64,000 nt of DNA from Acanthosepion lycidas (GCA_963932145.1 OZ010586.1:74970087-75034086), one strand, 5' to 3'. Shown: positions 31,386 through 43,954, counted from the stretch's first letter. The notes: generated from the sequence alone by a model not told the origin. A program made the numbers and translations.

Positions 31386-32590
31386 GCAGAAGGACGTGTA
31401 CCTGTATTTTATAGACTACACAAATGCGTTCGACAAAATAGGCCACAAAGATCTGTTAGAGCTGCTCAGCAATCTTTACAGAACCCGGAAAGACATCAGA
31501 ATAACCAGGAATCTATACTAGCAGCAAACCGCCATCGCGCGGACAGAAAATGAGTTGAGTAGATATACAACATAGAAAGGGGACAAGAAATAGACAAGGG
31601 TGTATCTTCTCATCGGATTTGAAAACCTATACAGCGAGTCAGTTCTGAAAGAATTAAAAATCCTACCAGGATTCATTATTGGCGGCCACAATCTTAACAA
31701 TATAAAATATGCAGATGACACTGTGTTGATAGCAGACACGGAAAGGAAACTGCAAAATCTCCTACAGAAGGTAGCGAAGGAAAGCGAGAAGAAAGGACTA
31801 AGTATAAACTACAAAAATACAGAATGCATGGTTATCAGCAAAAGAATGAGCCCAAAATGCAAATTAGAGGTTGGGGATACAAAAATCAAGCAAGAATAGA
31901 AATGTAAATATTTGGGAAGTGTTCTAACAGAGGATGGAAAGTGCAACACTGAGATCCGAAGACGCATTGGGTTGCCAAAGGCGCATTCCAAAAGCTAAGC
32001 AGAGTATTAAGAGACAGGAAAATTTCTTTAGAAACAAAGAAAAAAAAATTGAACTGTTACGTGGTATCTGTCGAAAGTGCGACACTGAGATCCGAAGACG
32101 TATTGCTATGGCCAAAGATGCATTCCAAAAGATAAGCAGAGTATTAAGAGACAGGAAAATTTCTTTAGAAACATGAAAATAGTAATGAACTACTACGTCC
32201 TGTATGGACAATCTACTCAAAGATGAAGAAGAGTCTCGAAGCAACAGAAATGTGGTTCTACAGAAGGATGCTGAGGATACCAGGGACTGAACATGTTAGC
32301 AACGACAGGGTTTTGGAGAGAATGGAAACAAAAAGCATACTTATACTTAACATCAGGATGAAGCATTAGAAATTTCTGGGATACGTAATGAGGAAGGAGG
32401 GCTAGGAAAATCTGATACTCACAGGACAAAAAGAGGGAAAGAGGAAAAAGCAAGGCGTGTCATACTTAATGGGCTTGAGCAAAAGGATGGCAGAACAGGT
32501 TCGGAAAGTTCCCTGGTCCCGCTGAGGCAAACCTTAACAGCAAGAATACGCCATGCCACTTACATAGTAGCAAACCACCCACATTCCCTC
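31386..32590 (+). mobile_element. EN/RT LINE (CFDP2-like family), broken
   Basis: Plus-strand pieces in order: YFIDYTNAFDKIGHKDLLEL (RT motif A), GFENLYSESVLKELKILPG, NNIKYADDTVLIAD (catalytic YADD near 31708), KKGLSINYKNTECMVISKRM, KYLGSVLTEDGKCNTEIRRR and a late stretch. This is the common animal LINE in which GSVL..DG, AFQKLS and LGH.MR motifs follow the RT. Multiple frameshifts. A 138-bp duplication is present at 31939-32174. Confidence 0.85.
31939..32174 (+). repeat. 138-bp tandem duplication inside the LINE
   Basis: AACACTGAGATCCGAAGACG through AGACAGGAAAATTTC occurs at 31939-32035 and again at 32077-32174 with about 10% difference. Confidence 0.85.
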
Positions 32591-32840
32591 TGTATTCCAT
32601 CGGTGAAAAGTAAGTTTCATTCTAGCATCTTCTCCCGCGAACCACTGCCCTGTGGAACCGACTCCCATGAGGATGTTTCCCCGATCATTACAATCTTAAC
32701 TTGTTCAACACTAGGGTTAACCGTTATTTTCCACTCCTATACGCACAAATGACCTCCAAACGTAACCCTCTACCTCAAGCGGCCCCCGTGCCTTATAAAG
32801 GGTGAACCGCGCCGTTAAAAAAAAAATTAAAAAAATAAGT
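32591..32840 (+). mobile_element. Second LINE 3' tail
   Basis: Tail segment with CGTAACCCTCTACCTCAAG and AAAGGGTGAACC, then an A-run. It is shared with 20815-20965 and partly with 11430-11650, and abuts the preceding LINE. Confidence 0.65.
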
Positions 32841-33690
32841 AGCAATAGGTCATGGCGTGACAGAAAAGAAAAGGTTATCTCCCTTGAATTTTTATTTTTA
32901 TTTTTTTTGAATTACAAAACTAAAAGCTAATTTAAAAAAAAAAAATAAATAGAGACTTGATTTATTTTAGAATAGGTATATTTTAAAAAAAGCATTTTGA
33001 TCTGATTGGTTGCTTTACAAAAAATAAAAATAAAAGAAAAAATTAGCGGTAAAAGAATTGGAAGCAGCAGACGATAATAAAAATTACACTACAGTACACT
33101 ACACTACAGTTAGTCGGAGATTTTTGTAAAAGCAAGATGTGTTGATTACAACAACGTGTGGCTCTTGAAGTGATTGTTTCTCCCTTGAAGATGAAAAGGT
33201 AAAAAAAGCAGACATTGTTTTGGACATGTAAAAGCTTTTTAAAAAAAAGTGAGTGCAGACTTACTTTTCCCATTTTTTTTTTTTTTTTTTTTTTTGGATA
33301 GAAGCCTCTCTGAGTTGTCCAGGTTTCACATTATTTCGCTTAAGAATTATAAAGAGATAGGATGAACTTTGTGTTTATATTATTTTTTGGGAAACCAATT
33401 ATATAAAAAAAAAATACTGGAAGAATTTCGCTTTTTTTTCTTCTTTTTTAAATTTATTTTAAAGAAAATTGACCATGAACAACTGGCGGAAAATCCGCTA
33501 GGAAATTTTGGAGACATAAGTTTTGTTGCCAAAGACATCTCATATAACATCGACAAACCTCCCTCACAACGCAAACATGTTTTCCCATTCCTATAAGAAT
33601 TGCTTACTTTATAATAATCGATATCCTTTGAAAGTAATTAAAAAAATAAATAAAAACACAGTAGAGAAAGCTTAAAGTTATCAGTATTTG
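32841..33690. other. unassigned intronic/intergenic sequence
   Basis: A and T homopolymer runs. One plus-strand frame near 33470-33597 ends HEQLAENPLGNFGDISFVAK.. but has no acceptor or donor that would make it an exon. Confidence 0.35.
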
Positions 33691-33699
33691 GAAAAAAAT

Positions 33700-33910
33700 A
33701 AATGATAGAAAAGTATGTGCAGATCGTGTAACTGTTATCGGTGCGTAATGTGAAATTAGCGAGCGGAGTTCAAATTCCTTCCTGGTCAGTTTCATTCATT
33801 TTCGTGCAAATGCTCTTCCGTTATCTATGGGTTTGGACTCTCTAGCGTTGCATGACAACCAGTCTAAGGAAAATTCTGAAATCCAAACCGCAAACAAGTC
33901 AACAGATAAC
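33700..33910 (+). mobile_element. tRNA-derived SINE fragment
   Basis: B-box-like GGAGTTCAAATTCCTTCC, followed by TTTCATTCATTTTCGTGC and a body with GGTTTGGACTCTCTAGCG. Confidence 0.5.
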
Positions 33911-33954
33911 CACTCCACTATCTTTCCCAAGAAGGTATGCTAATTCCCAGATAA

Positions 33955-34070
33955 TTAAAAGAAAAAAATTATAAAACGGGATTTATGGAAAGCCATGATC
34001 GCCTACATCATGAAGGGACATGGTATTAAAAATACGGAAATAAAAAAAGACAGTCATAAGAAAAGGATTT
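33955..34070 (+). mobile_element. LINE 3' end
   Basis: Encodes KAMIAYIMKGHGIKNTEIKK, the terminal motif of the CFDP2-like LINE (compare AIVTNVLKEHGIEKKGH at 58570). Confidence 0.7.
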
Positions 34071-34189
34071 ATAAACAACAAAGAAGGTTCTCAGGAAATA
34101 ATTCAAACAGTACATTAATTGTCACAGTAAGGTGTAAATTATGTCAGCACAAGAAAAAAAAATACAAGTGGATAAATTGGTTTAAATGA

Positions 34190-34547
34190 TACAAGCAGTT
34201 TACAGATTATTGAAAAGCGTCTTACCCCCGAAAATCGTAACCGGAGTGGGGACGTTTTTACAGCCCCGTTGTGACCTCTGCCATTTTTTTCAGCACTGTT
34301 TTATGGCCATACCGCTTTTTTTTTTTAATATTTTAAAACTAATGTTACATTGTCACTCATCAACTGATAATATACATTGTGTATCTGCATGGCCGGTGCG
34401 GTGAGTACTACGCAGGAAACCCCGATCAGGTTGGGGCCCCAAAAAAGGTTACTTTCAGCAGCGTTTTTTTTTTTTTTTTTTTAAATTTTTGTACTTTTAA
34501 CTTTTTTTACCTGAGTTATATTGTCAATCATCAACTATAATAATCCA
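34190..34547. repeat. Partial tandem copy of the adjacent TIR element
   Basis: GGCCGGTGCGGTGAGTACTA ... GGTTGGGGCCCC near 34390-34440 resembles GGCCGGTGCTTACTACCCC ... GGGGGCCC at 34551-34600. Both are preceded by similar CATTGTCA.TCATCAACT sequence. Confidence 0.55.
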
Positions 34548-35355
34548 CAGGGCCGGTGCTTACTACCCCGAACCTCATGATTACGTGGGGGCCCTTTGCC
34601 TACTGAGCGGGTTGAGAGCAGACGTGCTAATTTCAGTAGCGCTCATTCTTTTTAGATTGTAATTTTCTTTCTGAATAGTTTTTTTTTTTTTTTTTAATCA
34701 GTTTAAGAGGGTAATATATCTCAGTAAAATCAATTTTTATTCTGAGATCATCCGCTAAGGAGGATCTTATTTTTTTAATAATCGTAACCCTAACCAGAAG
34801 TCCACGGCTAGTAATTAAAATAAAAATTCTAGACCCTATTTATTTTACATTTCTTGAAAAATAAAACCGAGAAAATGATCGCTTAAAAATTAAAAACATG
34901 AAAAATTTTTCCAGAAAACTGAAATACTGTTTTTAAAGCAATTTTTTTAAGACAGTCCCGTTTGTGTTGTGTTGGAATCTTTGTAAAACTTTTTTTCAAC
35001 GGTGATGCGTCGGCGATTAATTTTTATCGAAATGTAAAAATTTTCGACATTTTTTCGAGTAAAATTTAGTCATGAAAATATTGGTTATTACAAAAAAAAA
35101 ATAACATTTTCTCAGATTTTTTAAAATAAAAAACCTATTCATTATAAAAGTAAATAATTAAAGAACATGTACTGAAATTTTCATTTAAATTGGATAAATT
35201 CCTTGATTTTTGTTCATTAAAAAAAAAAAAAAAAAAATGAGCTGCCCCACCCCATTTTTCCTTCGAGTAGAAATTTTGAAATCGACACGAAGTAGAGAAG
35301 TGGGGCCCGTATCAATGTTTAGGGTGGGTTTGGCGAAACCCTAGTGTCGGCCCTG
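34548..35355. mobile_element. hAT-like TIR element (CAGGGCCGG ends), no transposase seen
   Basis: The left end CAGGGCCGGTGCTTACTACC and the right-end complement CAGGGCCGACACTAGGGTTT are inverted. The interior is AT-rich and non-coding. An 8-bp target duplication was not evident. Confidence 0.6.
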
Positions 35356-35599
35356 AACGGGATCTGTGATTGTCTTGTTTGAAAAGTGAGATGATGGCGA
35401 AAGTTAGGCAACTTGACTATTTTTTTTCAAAATGAAAGGAAATTCAACGTAACAAGGAAAAGGCAATCAAGAAAAGAAAGACAAAAGTAGAACTGAGCTT
35501 GCTTTTTTTTTATTTTTTTTTTTTCTGTATATACTCTTAAGTGTTTAATACAAGGAGTATTCTGAATAATTGGGGAGAAGGTCAGATTTTTTTCTCTGC
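35356..35599. other. unassigned
   Basis: Poly-T rich; nothing recognised. Confidence 0.4.
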
Positions 35600-38500
35600 G
35601 TGTAATAAACGGGGCGGGTTTAATATAGGTACCTCCACGTATTGGGTATACGTAAGGTTTAAAATGAATTTCTACAAATGAAAATGCTTTCCTGAAGTTT
35701 TCAATTTAGCTTAATTGAAAGCTAAAGGATTAAATTTCCTATACCCGGTAAGCAAAATACTTTGGTGTACTTCAGACAGAAATTATATTGATTGGAATAG
35801 ACCTTCATTTTTTTTCAGTAAAATCGAGAACGTCAGTCATATTTTAGACATTTACAAACAAAACTTAATTTTCCGTTTTAAAAATCTTGCAAAAGTAAAA
35901 TATATATTTTTGAAACGTTATTTGAGAAAAATTAGCAAAGTTAATTTATAAATTATTCAATAAATAAATTGTAAAATTGAAAACAAATCTTGTAAAAATT
36001 CATTTTTCATTGATTTTTTTTTTCTTTAGACAAAATTGTTTTTAATATATATTATTCATAAAGCAATTAAAAGCTTCTCTAATTAAATGGTGTCTGAGTT
36101 TTAAATCTTCAAAAATACTTTACCAAGATTTTCTAATAAAAAATTTCAAAAATAATTTCATACCTTTGTGAATAAACCCTGAAACTTTCATTAAAATCCG
36201 ACAATTATTTGATTTTTGCAAGATTTTCAAATTAATGTGTCTGTCACTGCAAAAAAAAGAGGCGAAATTTTGCTATGCTAAAAGATTAGACAACCTTCTG
36301 ACGCAAGAAAAACAAAGTTTTAATCAAAATTCCGAATGTTCTAAAAAGGAGTAAATATTTAATTAAATAATTAAAAAATACTTTGATCCTTCCTTTTAAT
36401 AATAAGATAAAAATTTTGACGATAAAACTGTGTTTTCATTAAGTTTCGAGCATTTTTCATCCCGGTATACTGATTTTTAGCGATCTCGTGTTGTACCTAA
36501 AATTGTGGGGGTTAGAAAGAATTCAAAATTTAAAATTTAAATAAAGAAATTGTCCGCAATTATCTAATATTTTATTGAATTTTAGATACTTATATATTTA
36601 AGATTTTATCAAAATAACTCATCAAAAAGAATGATCTTAAAAAAGTAAAAAGTAAAAAACTACTAAAAAAAAAATATTTTCTGAAATAGGAGTTAAAGTA
36701 AAACTTATTTGAAAGGAAATTTCAAAATGACACGTAAAATAAGAAGTTCAAAAGAAATTGAACGAGGAAATATGTAATTCAAATTAAATTAAAAATTATT
36801 TTTTTAATAGAATTTTGTAAAAATTCGTCACCAGGTTACTTAATTGAAGTATGACCCGCAATAAATGCATAAAATAAGAATAGGAATTTTTTTAAAAAGT
36901 AAAAATTACTTTAAATTCTAAAGCTGAAAATTTTGAAGAGATGATATGTAAAGCCAGTTGAGACGTAAACACAATGAAATACAAAAATGAATAAAGAAAA
37001 AATTGCAGACGGCTAGATTTTTAGTGAGGGCAACTCTTAATGCACGTGACGGACATTTATACTTACGAAAATGAGAATGTTTCTACGCTAAAAAGAAATT
37101 AAAAATTAATTCAATAATATTGGGATTATCGACTTTTATTAAGCTTTTTCAATTTTTGATTCGTAAATATAGTTTTCATTTATAATCACCTAACCTGATT
37201 GAAGTAAAGAATTTTAAACGATTTAAATTTTTATAATCAATTAAAAAAAAAAAAAATGAAAATTCTTATAGAAATTCATTTTTCATCGATTTTTTTTTCC
37301 TAAGACAATAGTGTCTTTAATAAATCTTATTTATAAAAGCAATTAAAAGCTTTTCTAATTAAATGATGTCATAGTTTTATTGCTTTTTTATTTTACAATT
37401 CATAGAATATTTTCGGTAACTGGTGGTCCTATTTTACAAAAGAAAATGATGTTTTAAATTCACCAAGGAGACTTGCTTTTAAATAAAAAAAAAAAAACAA
37501 AGTTTGAGATTGAAATTTAATTTTCCGAAATATTATGAAATTAAGTAAGTTGGGGTGGGGTGGGGGTTAACAAAAATATTTTTTACCAAGATTTTCTAAA
37601 AAAAATTCAAAAATAATTTCATTCATTTGTGAATAAGTCATGAAAGTTTAATTAAAATCCGACAATTATTTGATTTTAGCAAGAATTTCTAAATCAATGT
37701 TTTTCACCCGAAAAAAGGCGCAAAAAAAGTAATCGTAAATATCACGTCGACCGCTGACGTAAAAAAATCAAAACTTTTAACCAAAGTTTCAAACGTGCTA
37801 TTATTAGGATTAAAAAAAAATTAATAAAATAATAAATTGGTCTTTCCTCTTAATAATAATATAAACATTTTGACGATAAAACATTGCTTTTATTAAGTTT
37901 GGGGCCTTTTTTAATCAGCCTATGCTGTTTTTTTCAGCGTCAGAGTGGAGCTGCCTAGAAGAGGACAAAAGAAAAACAAAATATATTCTTACGCAAAATT
38001 TGTTTTGTTAATTTTTTTTGTTTGTTTTTTCTCGTTAACGGGTGATCATAAATTAGTATGGGAAATTTTAGCGTCTTTTTGTGGTGAAAAATAGATTGAT
38101 TTGAAAATTCTTGCAAAATTCAGATAATTGTCAGATTTTAATGAAAATTTCAGGTCTTATTTGCAAATGGATTAAAATATTTCTGAAATGTTTCTTTTTA
38201 GAATATATTGTTAAAAAGACATTTTTTTACATTTGTTACTAATTAAATTTTATGTAATTTTGAGAAATTCTTTTTTGCACAGGCTAATGTTAATACTAGT
38301 TATGAACAGTTCTTGGAGTCATCACTTTTTTTTTTTTTTTTGTCAAACAAGACACCTAGTTACAGAAAAGCTGTTCTTAATTGTAAAATAAAAATGTAAT
38401 AAAAGTAAGACATTATTTAATTAGAAATATTTTTAATTGCTTTTATGAATAAAATATTTTATGGAGACTGTTGTCTTAAGAAAAAGTTTTTTTGATAAAT

Positions 38501-38600
38501 AATGAATTTTTACAAGAAGTGTTTTAATTTTTTTATAAATTTTAATTAGAATACTTTATAAATAAAACTTAAAATTCTGTATTAATGTGTATCGGTCAAG
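35600..38600. repeat. 3-kb AT-rich repeat block with direct and inverted internal copies
   Basis: The phrase TTAAAATCCGACAATTATTTG occurs at about 36194 and 37652 and in reverse near 38125. AAAGCAATTAAAAGCTT occurs at 36061 and 37337, with a diverged complement near 38435. The order implies two direct units and one inverted unit of ~0.5-1.3 kb. Fragments also lie at 13080-13995 and 51300-51480. No protein-coding capacity. Confidence 0.75.
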
Positions 38601-39868
38601 TGATATTGTTATTAAATAAAAACTATATTTACTAATCATAAATGGAAAAGATGACTACAATTTATCGAACCTCGGTATTGTAAAAAGAATCTTGAATTTT
38701 GTGTGTGTATGCGTGCGCGTATAAATGTGCCGATTTTTTAAAAATACGGATGTCCATACAGGACATTATCTGAAGATAGGAACGATAACTACGGTAAATA
38801 TTAAATTTATTGTCAATTTTCTAACATTTTTTCAAAAAGCGTCATCGTAAATAAGAATATAAAGCTAAAGTACATAAAATTTAATAAAATATTACAATCT
38901 TTAAAATATTTAGAATTTTAAAGATTACGACGTAGTTAAAAACTTATATAAAAAGTTGTTTACGCTGTATTCGTTATGCAATTCTGCTACAAACTTTTTT
39001 GTTTATTATAAATATTAAATTTACCTTGCAATTAAAACTAAAATAAAAACTTCAAAAAAGATCTTTAATTTTTAAAATGGATTTTAAACATTAGGAATCA
39101 CTTTTTAGACACACACACACACACACATAAATGTATCAACATTTTTATCAATATAAAATAATGAATTAAATAATCCTTAAAATTGTATGTAAAGGTATTC
39201 CACACGTGTGTACATATAAATGTTTTGTTGAAGACTAACAGAAGATTGTTTTTTCGGTTTATATTCCTGGTTTCCGGAAAGAATTTGAATATAAATTGTC
39301 CATTGTTTTCTGAGCATTTTAGGCGTTCACACGCCATTATCAAATAATTTTATGTGGTATATCTATAAATATATATTGTGGTTCTTTGCTTTTTAAGTGA
39401 CGAATGTGGTGTCGGTACTTTTCAAATGATCACGTCTTCACGCGTCAGTTTGTAGTGTCTTTATACATGTGTGTGTGTATGAAATATATAAATATATTTA
39501 ATATGTTACTAAATTGAATTAACTTTTATTAATACTGTGCGTTTTTATTCATTAAGGCTTCTAATATTTATAGTCTTTTTTTTGCAGTTGTTGTTATATT
39601 ATATCATAATTTTGTATTATTAAGCCACAAAAATTCTTTGATAAGGGTTTATGACAGCCGAAAGTACACAAAAGTCATTTAAATGATTCGAAATGAAGAA
39701 AACATCAATAAATAGATTTTAAACAACTTTTGTTGGTTTTAAAACCAAAGATGCATAAATGAGAAATTGCTATATACAGCTAGGTGTCCCATGTCTCTAT
39801 TTCAATGAGCGAATTCCACTGTCACCCAGATCCCCCTACATGTTTGTGTTTTTACCAGTTATTTCCTT
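38601..39868. other. unassigned; candidate 3' flank of the Cys-rich gene
   Basis: AT-rich. A minus-strand AATAAA at about 39544-39549 lies ~320 bp past the stop codon and could serve as a polyadenylation signal. Short (AC)n at 39109-39127. Confidence 0.4.
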
Positions 39869-40987
39869 TTATTGCATAAAAGCAACCTGTCTTAGAATAG
39901 ATATCAGAAAAAGATGTACAAGTATCGGGTAATGAAATCCAGCCGCGTTTTTTGTACTAATCAAAAATTCAAAGTAAGAGCTGTTCGCTCGGCAATGATC
40001 AATGTCTTTGTATGACATTAAATTATCATAAACCAACTGAGCCAACGTTGAATCAATATTTAAACATTTTGAATACTTCTTGGCTAAAATTTCCATAGAC
40101 GAAGTGCGTATTGTTGCCAACAACCTTTTACATTTCAATCTGACTCTTAGATCAGACGCGCGAGGATTTTGCTTCAACTGAGAAAATCGTTCGCAAAGTT
40201 CTCTCCGTTTCTCAACAAACATTTTAGCGGTGCATTCGTATTTTCTCTTCTTTTCCAGACCACCGAACTCGTGATAATTTAGTTCATTAAAAGTTCGATT
40301 AACACAACTGAAAATCGATTCATAATTGAACTGTTGACAGAACGTTTCGTATACTTCGACCAGACTTGTGTTGTCTGTTCTCATATCAGCGTATGTTTGG
40401 ATGAAATCTCGGTAGCAGAGAACATCAGGTCCGTATTTGGGTATTATTTGGTACCAAGGATCGACCATTTTGCAACCGTTTCTGAAGGTCGAATCGCGGT
40501 AGGCGAACCATGATAGGCGTATATTAATGGGACACTTGTCTAATTTTAGGTATTCAAGCCTGAGATGGTCATCTGCGCAAAGTTTCGACGAAATAGTAGC
40601 TCTTATGTTGCTGTTGTCACACTTGGCTTTTGGGACATCAAATTTATGAAATTTGTTGCAGAATTTGGTAGTTTTATTCCCTATGTTGACAAAGTCTATA
40701 GAATTATAAAATATCTTGTCGATTTCGAAGACGCGTTTGCTGAGGTTATTTTCAATGCAAGTAATGAATCTGGGGTACCTAGTTGAGCAAACGGGACCGA
40801 TTAATGTTTCATAATCAGTGTATCTGAACACTTTTCCGCATCTTTCCAGATAAGATGCAAATAATTTGTGAGGATACTGGGCAATGTTAAAAATAAAGAA
40901 CCACAAAAAATATTTTGTTATATCTGAAACAATCATATTTTTTTTCACTTGATATATGTTCCACAGAGCTTTCAGAAATTTTAGCAA
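39869..40987 (-). CDS. Cysteine-rich secreted or surface protein, intronless, function unknown
   Basis: This is the longest open frame in the window not explained by a transposon: 372 codons without interruption. A second Met at 40936 (355 residues) gives a better signal peptide: MIVSDITKYFLWFFIFNIAQ, with a hydrophobic core and cleavage likely near residue 20-30. The mature part has 16 cysteines, an even number as expected for disulphides, and four N-glycosylation sequons (NKT, NTS, NRT, NSS). A hydrophobic C terminus (YPILVHLFLISIL before the end) suggests a GPI-attachment signal or a terminal membrane anchor. Two halves look loosely alike (a Cys followed by ~15 residues, GP.VC, then FC..F), so an internal duplication is possible. 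No catalytic motif or known domain is recognised. Lack of introns, in a genome where other genes are widely split, suggests a retrogene or a single-exon lineage-specific family. It shares the strand of the transporter but no evident link. Confidence 0.8.
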   Translation of the reverse strand: MLKFLKALWNIYQVKKNMIVSDITKYFLWFFIFNIAQYPHKLFASYLERCGKVFRYTDYETLIGPVCSTRYPRFITCIENNLSKRVFEIDKIFYNSIDFVNIGNKTTKFCNKFHKFDVPKAKCDNSNIRATISSKLCADDHLRLEYLKLDKCPINIRLSWFAYRDSTFRNGCKMVDPWYQIIPKYGPDVLCYRDFIQTYADMRTDNTSLVEVYETFCQQFNYESIFSCVNRTFNELNYHEFGGLEKKRKYECTAKMFVEKRRELCERFSQLKQNPRASDLRVRLKCKRLLATIRTSSMEILAKKYSKCLNIDSTLAQLVYDNLMSYKDIDHCRANSSYFEFLISTKNAAGFHYPILVHLFLISILRQVAFMQ

Positions 40988-42490
40988 AAATATTTTTAAG
41001 GAAAAAGGTCTCTGCTTAAAAATCAGAGTCGTTTTCGGAATAAAACCTGAGTAGGGTCAAATTACTGACGTATTCCTGCAAGTGTAATTTTACAATCAAA
41101 TTTTACAAGTACAAAACTCCCCAATTGGAATTCGTCTTGAACACGTATTCAGAAAATGAGAAAAGCTATGTGTCGGTTTTATTTTGTTGCAGTTGATTTG
41201 CTCCTTCCCGGTGAATGGCTGTCACGAATTTGTTCAAATTATTCGTTGTTTTTCTCAAAACAAAGTTTTTGCTGCAAAAATCAGTGTCTTAAACACTGTT
41301 TATTGATTGGAAATTTTGATATTAAGACTTGTTAGATGATGTAGGTATTTAATATATACTGTTTGCATCAGTATATATTTGTAATCCAATATAACTTGTA
41401 TTTAACATTCGTTTATATGTGTATATTGTATCATGCATGTTTGCCAATCCTGTATGTGGATAATATATATTGAATGCGTTTGTGTGATTGTATTTCATAT
41501 TAAAAAATAGCAGCATAGACATAAGTTATAATATAACAAGGTATTTATAAAATGTTTTAAATAAATTATATATTTTACATATCTTCATTAAAGTCTCAAT
41601 GAATATGATCCCGTTTATATAAAGCACGATTTTGTAAAAATCGACGAAATAATTTTTTGAAAAACAATCCTGTGAGGTTATTTCTTTTTCTTTATATTTA
41701 ATTTTTTTTTTTTTTTCTTTTAACTGTCAGTTTCCATTTTGAAAGCTTCGAGGAGATGGAATTAGTTTTCTTCCTTCGGTATCTTGATAAAAATATTATT
41801 GATTAAAAAATCCAACTTTTATATATTTTTCTTCATTCGGATAGTTACTTTTTGTCAATTAAATTATAAATAATGGGGAAAACTCAAGTGGGGGAGGGGA
41901 AAACAAGCGTTATCCAAGACGTTGGATTTATGGAGTTTTCATAAGAATTGTCAGTGAAGTAAAACAGTTTGGTTTCATTTAGTTAAATATGTGCAGTCCG
42001 AAGATGTACATCCGAAAGTAAACGAAAGTGCGTCAGAAAATGCGTTATATATGTTGGCAGTAACGGTCAAATGCATCATCCTATGAAATGCGACATTTGG
42101 TAAGTTAGTGTGTCAACAGGAAAATACATTATGACGTGTAAGCACTTCGTTTACGTTATTCACTTATTTTTTTTTCTATATGTCTCTCCTTGTTTTTTTT
42201 TTATTATTATTCTGCCTTGATTTTTTTTATTTTTCCAAGTGAGTCAAAAAGATTGGAAAATAATTAGGCAGCTGAATACACCAACGGAATGTTCCGAATC
42301 ATCATGAAAGTGTTGGGCTTGGTTAGTTTGGATTGACCAAACAAACAATATGAAGATTTTGTGACAAAATAAATCTAAAAGGAGTGGCACTGAGGATAAA
42401 TCAGAAATCTATTGGCCTCTTTTCTCTTAAGAGTTCAGCGGAACTAGTCAATTGGATCTCTCATTGCTTGAATGGATACATGCAAATTTG
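40988..42490. other. unassigned; 5' flank of the Cys-rich gene
   Basis: AT-rich sequence with homopolymer runs. No clear promoter or exon can be called. Confidence 0.4.
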
Positions 42491-42498
42491 ATTATACA

Positions 42499-42566
<68 letters not shown>
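42491..42566. repeat. (TC)n(TA)n(CA)n compound microsatellite
   Basis: Three adjacent simple tracts. Confidence 0.97.
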
Positions 42567-42568
<2 letters not shown>

Positions 42569-43850
42569 ATGGGAGGAAAAAAATATTCGTACACATAAAA
42601 AAAATAATTTATTGTATTCCAACTAATGAATAAGCGTACTTTTTATATAATTAAGTGTACACAAATGCATAATAACTAAATGTGCATAGAAAACAAGAAA
42701 TTTGATTTAATAGAAGTAAATCCTATTTATCCATTTTAATGGGTGAAGAAAGTATTCGTACAATAGAAAAATGAATACATAATCTTCATTTAATACTTTA
42801 TAGAGTATCCATTATTCACTTCTACAGGAACCAACCTCTTCTTGTCGTTCTCAATTAATGATTTGCAAATTTTAGTTGGTATCTTGTTCCATCCATTTTT
42901 GTATACGGTCTTCAGATCCGGGATGTTTGTTGGAGCTCTCGATTGGATTTCAATTTTCAAGTAACGCCACAGATTCTCGATTGCGTTTAAATCTGAGGAC
43001 TGATTTGGCAATTTCAGAATATTTACATTATTTTCAGCAAACCATTTCTTCGCAGATTTTGCAGTGTGCTTAGGATCATTATCTTGTTGAAAGATCCAAT
43101 CAGGAGGAAGTTCAATATTTTCAAACGAAATCATTAAATTTGCTTCGAAAATACTTTGATATGCTGTAGCAATCATTCTACCATCTATTACTGATATGTT
43201 GCCAGTAGCTTTTGCAGAAAAACATCCCCAAACCATGATGCTGCCACCACCAGATTTCACTGTTGGAACTATGATCTTTTGTTTGAAGGCATCGCCATCT
43301 TTCTTCCATACATGATTTCTAGAATTACGCCCAAACAAATCAATTTTGGTTTTGTCTGTCCGTAATACTCTTTCCCAATACGATTTTTCTTTTCCTGATG
43401 TTCACGAACGTATTTCAACCTGGCATCTCCGTGTCAGTTCAATAGCAGAGAAGATTTCCGAGGAAAGCGTGACTTTAGATTGTTCCTATGTATTTTATTG
43501 ATTATTGTCCGTTTAGTGACACAGATTTCTGATCCTGCAAATCATCCTGCAACTCTTGACAAGTTACCATTGTACTTTGTTTAATTTGACGCATTAATTT
43601 CCTCAAAGATCTTGAAGAAATCTTGCGTGGCGCACTTGTCCTTCTTTGGTTTTCAACACTTTTCAGTTTTTTATACATTGCAATAAATGGACTAATGGTA
43701 GTAAATGGAATATGCAAGTTGTCTGAGATTTTCCTGTAACTTTTACATTCTTTCCATAGCTTAACAATCAGTTCTTTTGCGAATTTGTCAGTTTTTTACC
43801 TCTTGCCATGATGATAACCTTCTTGCACGAATATCAATTACGGAATGTTC
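42567..43850 (-). mobile_element. Tc1-type DNA transposon, right end lost
   Basis: The left end AATGGGAGGAAAAAAATATTC is a typical Tc1-group terminus. The minus strand carries the transposase: N terminus MARGKKLTNSQKN (about 43815), HTH region (HIPFTTISPFIAMYKKLKS, RRTSAPRKISSRSLRKLMRQ), then a 182-codon frame 42790-43338. That frame has PTVKSGGGSIMVWGCFSAKA, IFQQDNDPKHTAKSAKKWF and SDLNAIENLWRYLK. The catalytic set is TDKTK (first Asp), DND and IEN with 34 residues between the last two (DD34E). Frameshifts separate the HTH and catalytic halves. The right TIR is missing where the mariner fragment begins (~43955). Confidence 0.92.
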
Positions 43851-43954
43851 TGTTTGCATGTTTCAAGCTAAAACTAACTACTGATAACATTATTGGAACA
43901 CTGTAGAATATTCCACTTGAATAATCTAGATTATTAAAGCAATTTAAAAGTTTC

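Noticed and set aside
33470-33597. Plus-strand open segment near HEQLAENPLGNFGDISF
   Set aside because: No acceptor/donor pair, no recognised domain and bounded by homopolymers; cannot be supported as an exon.
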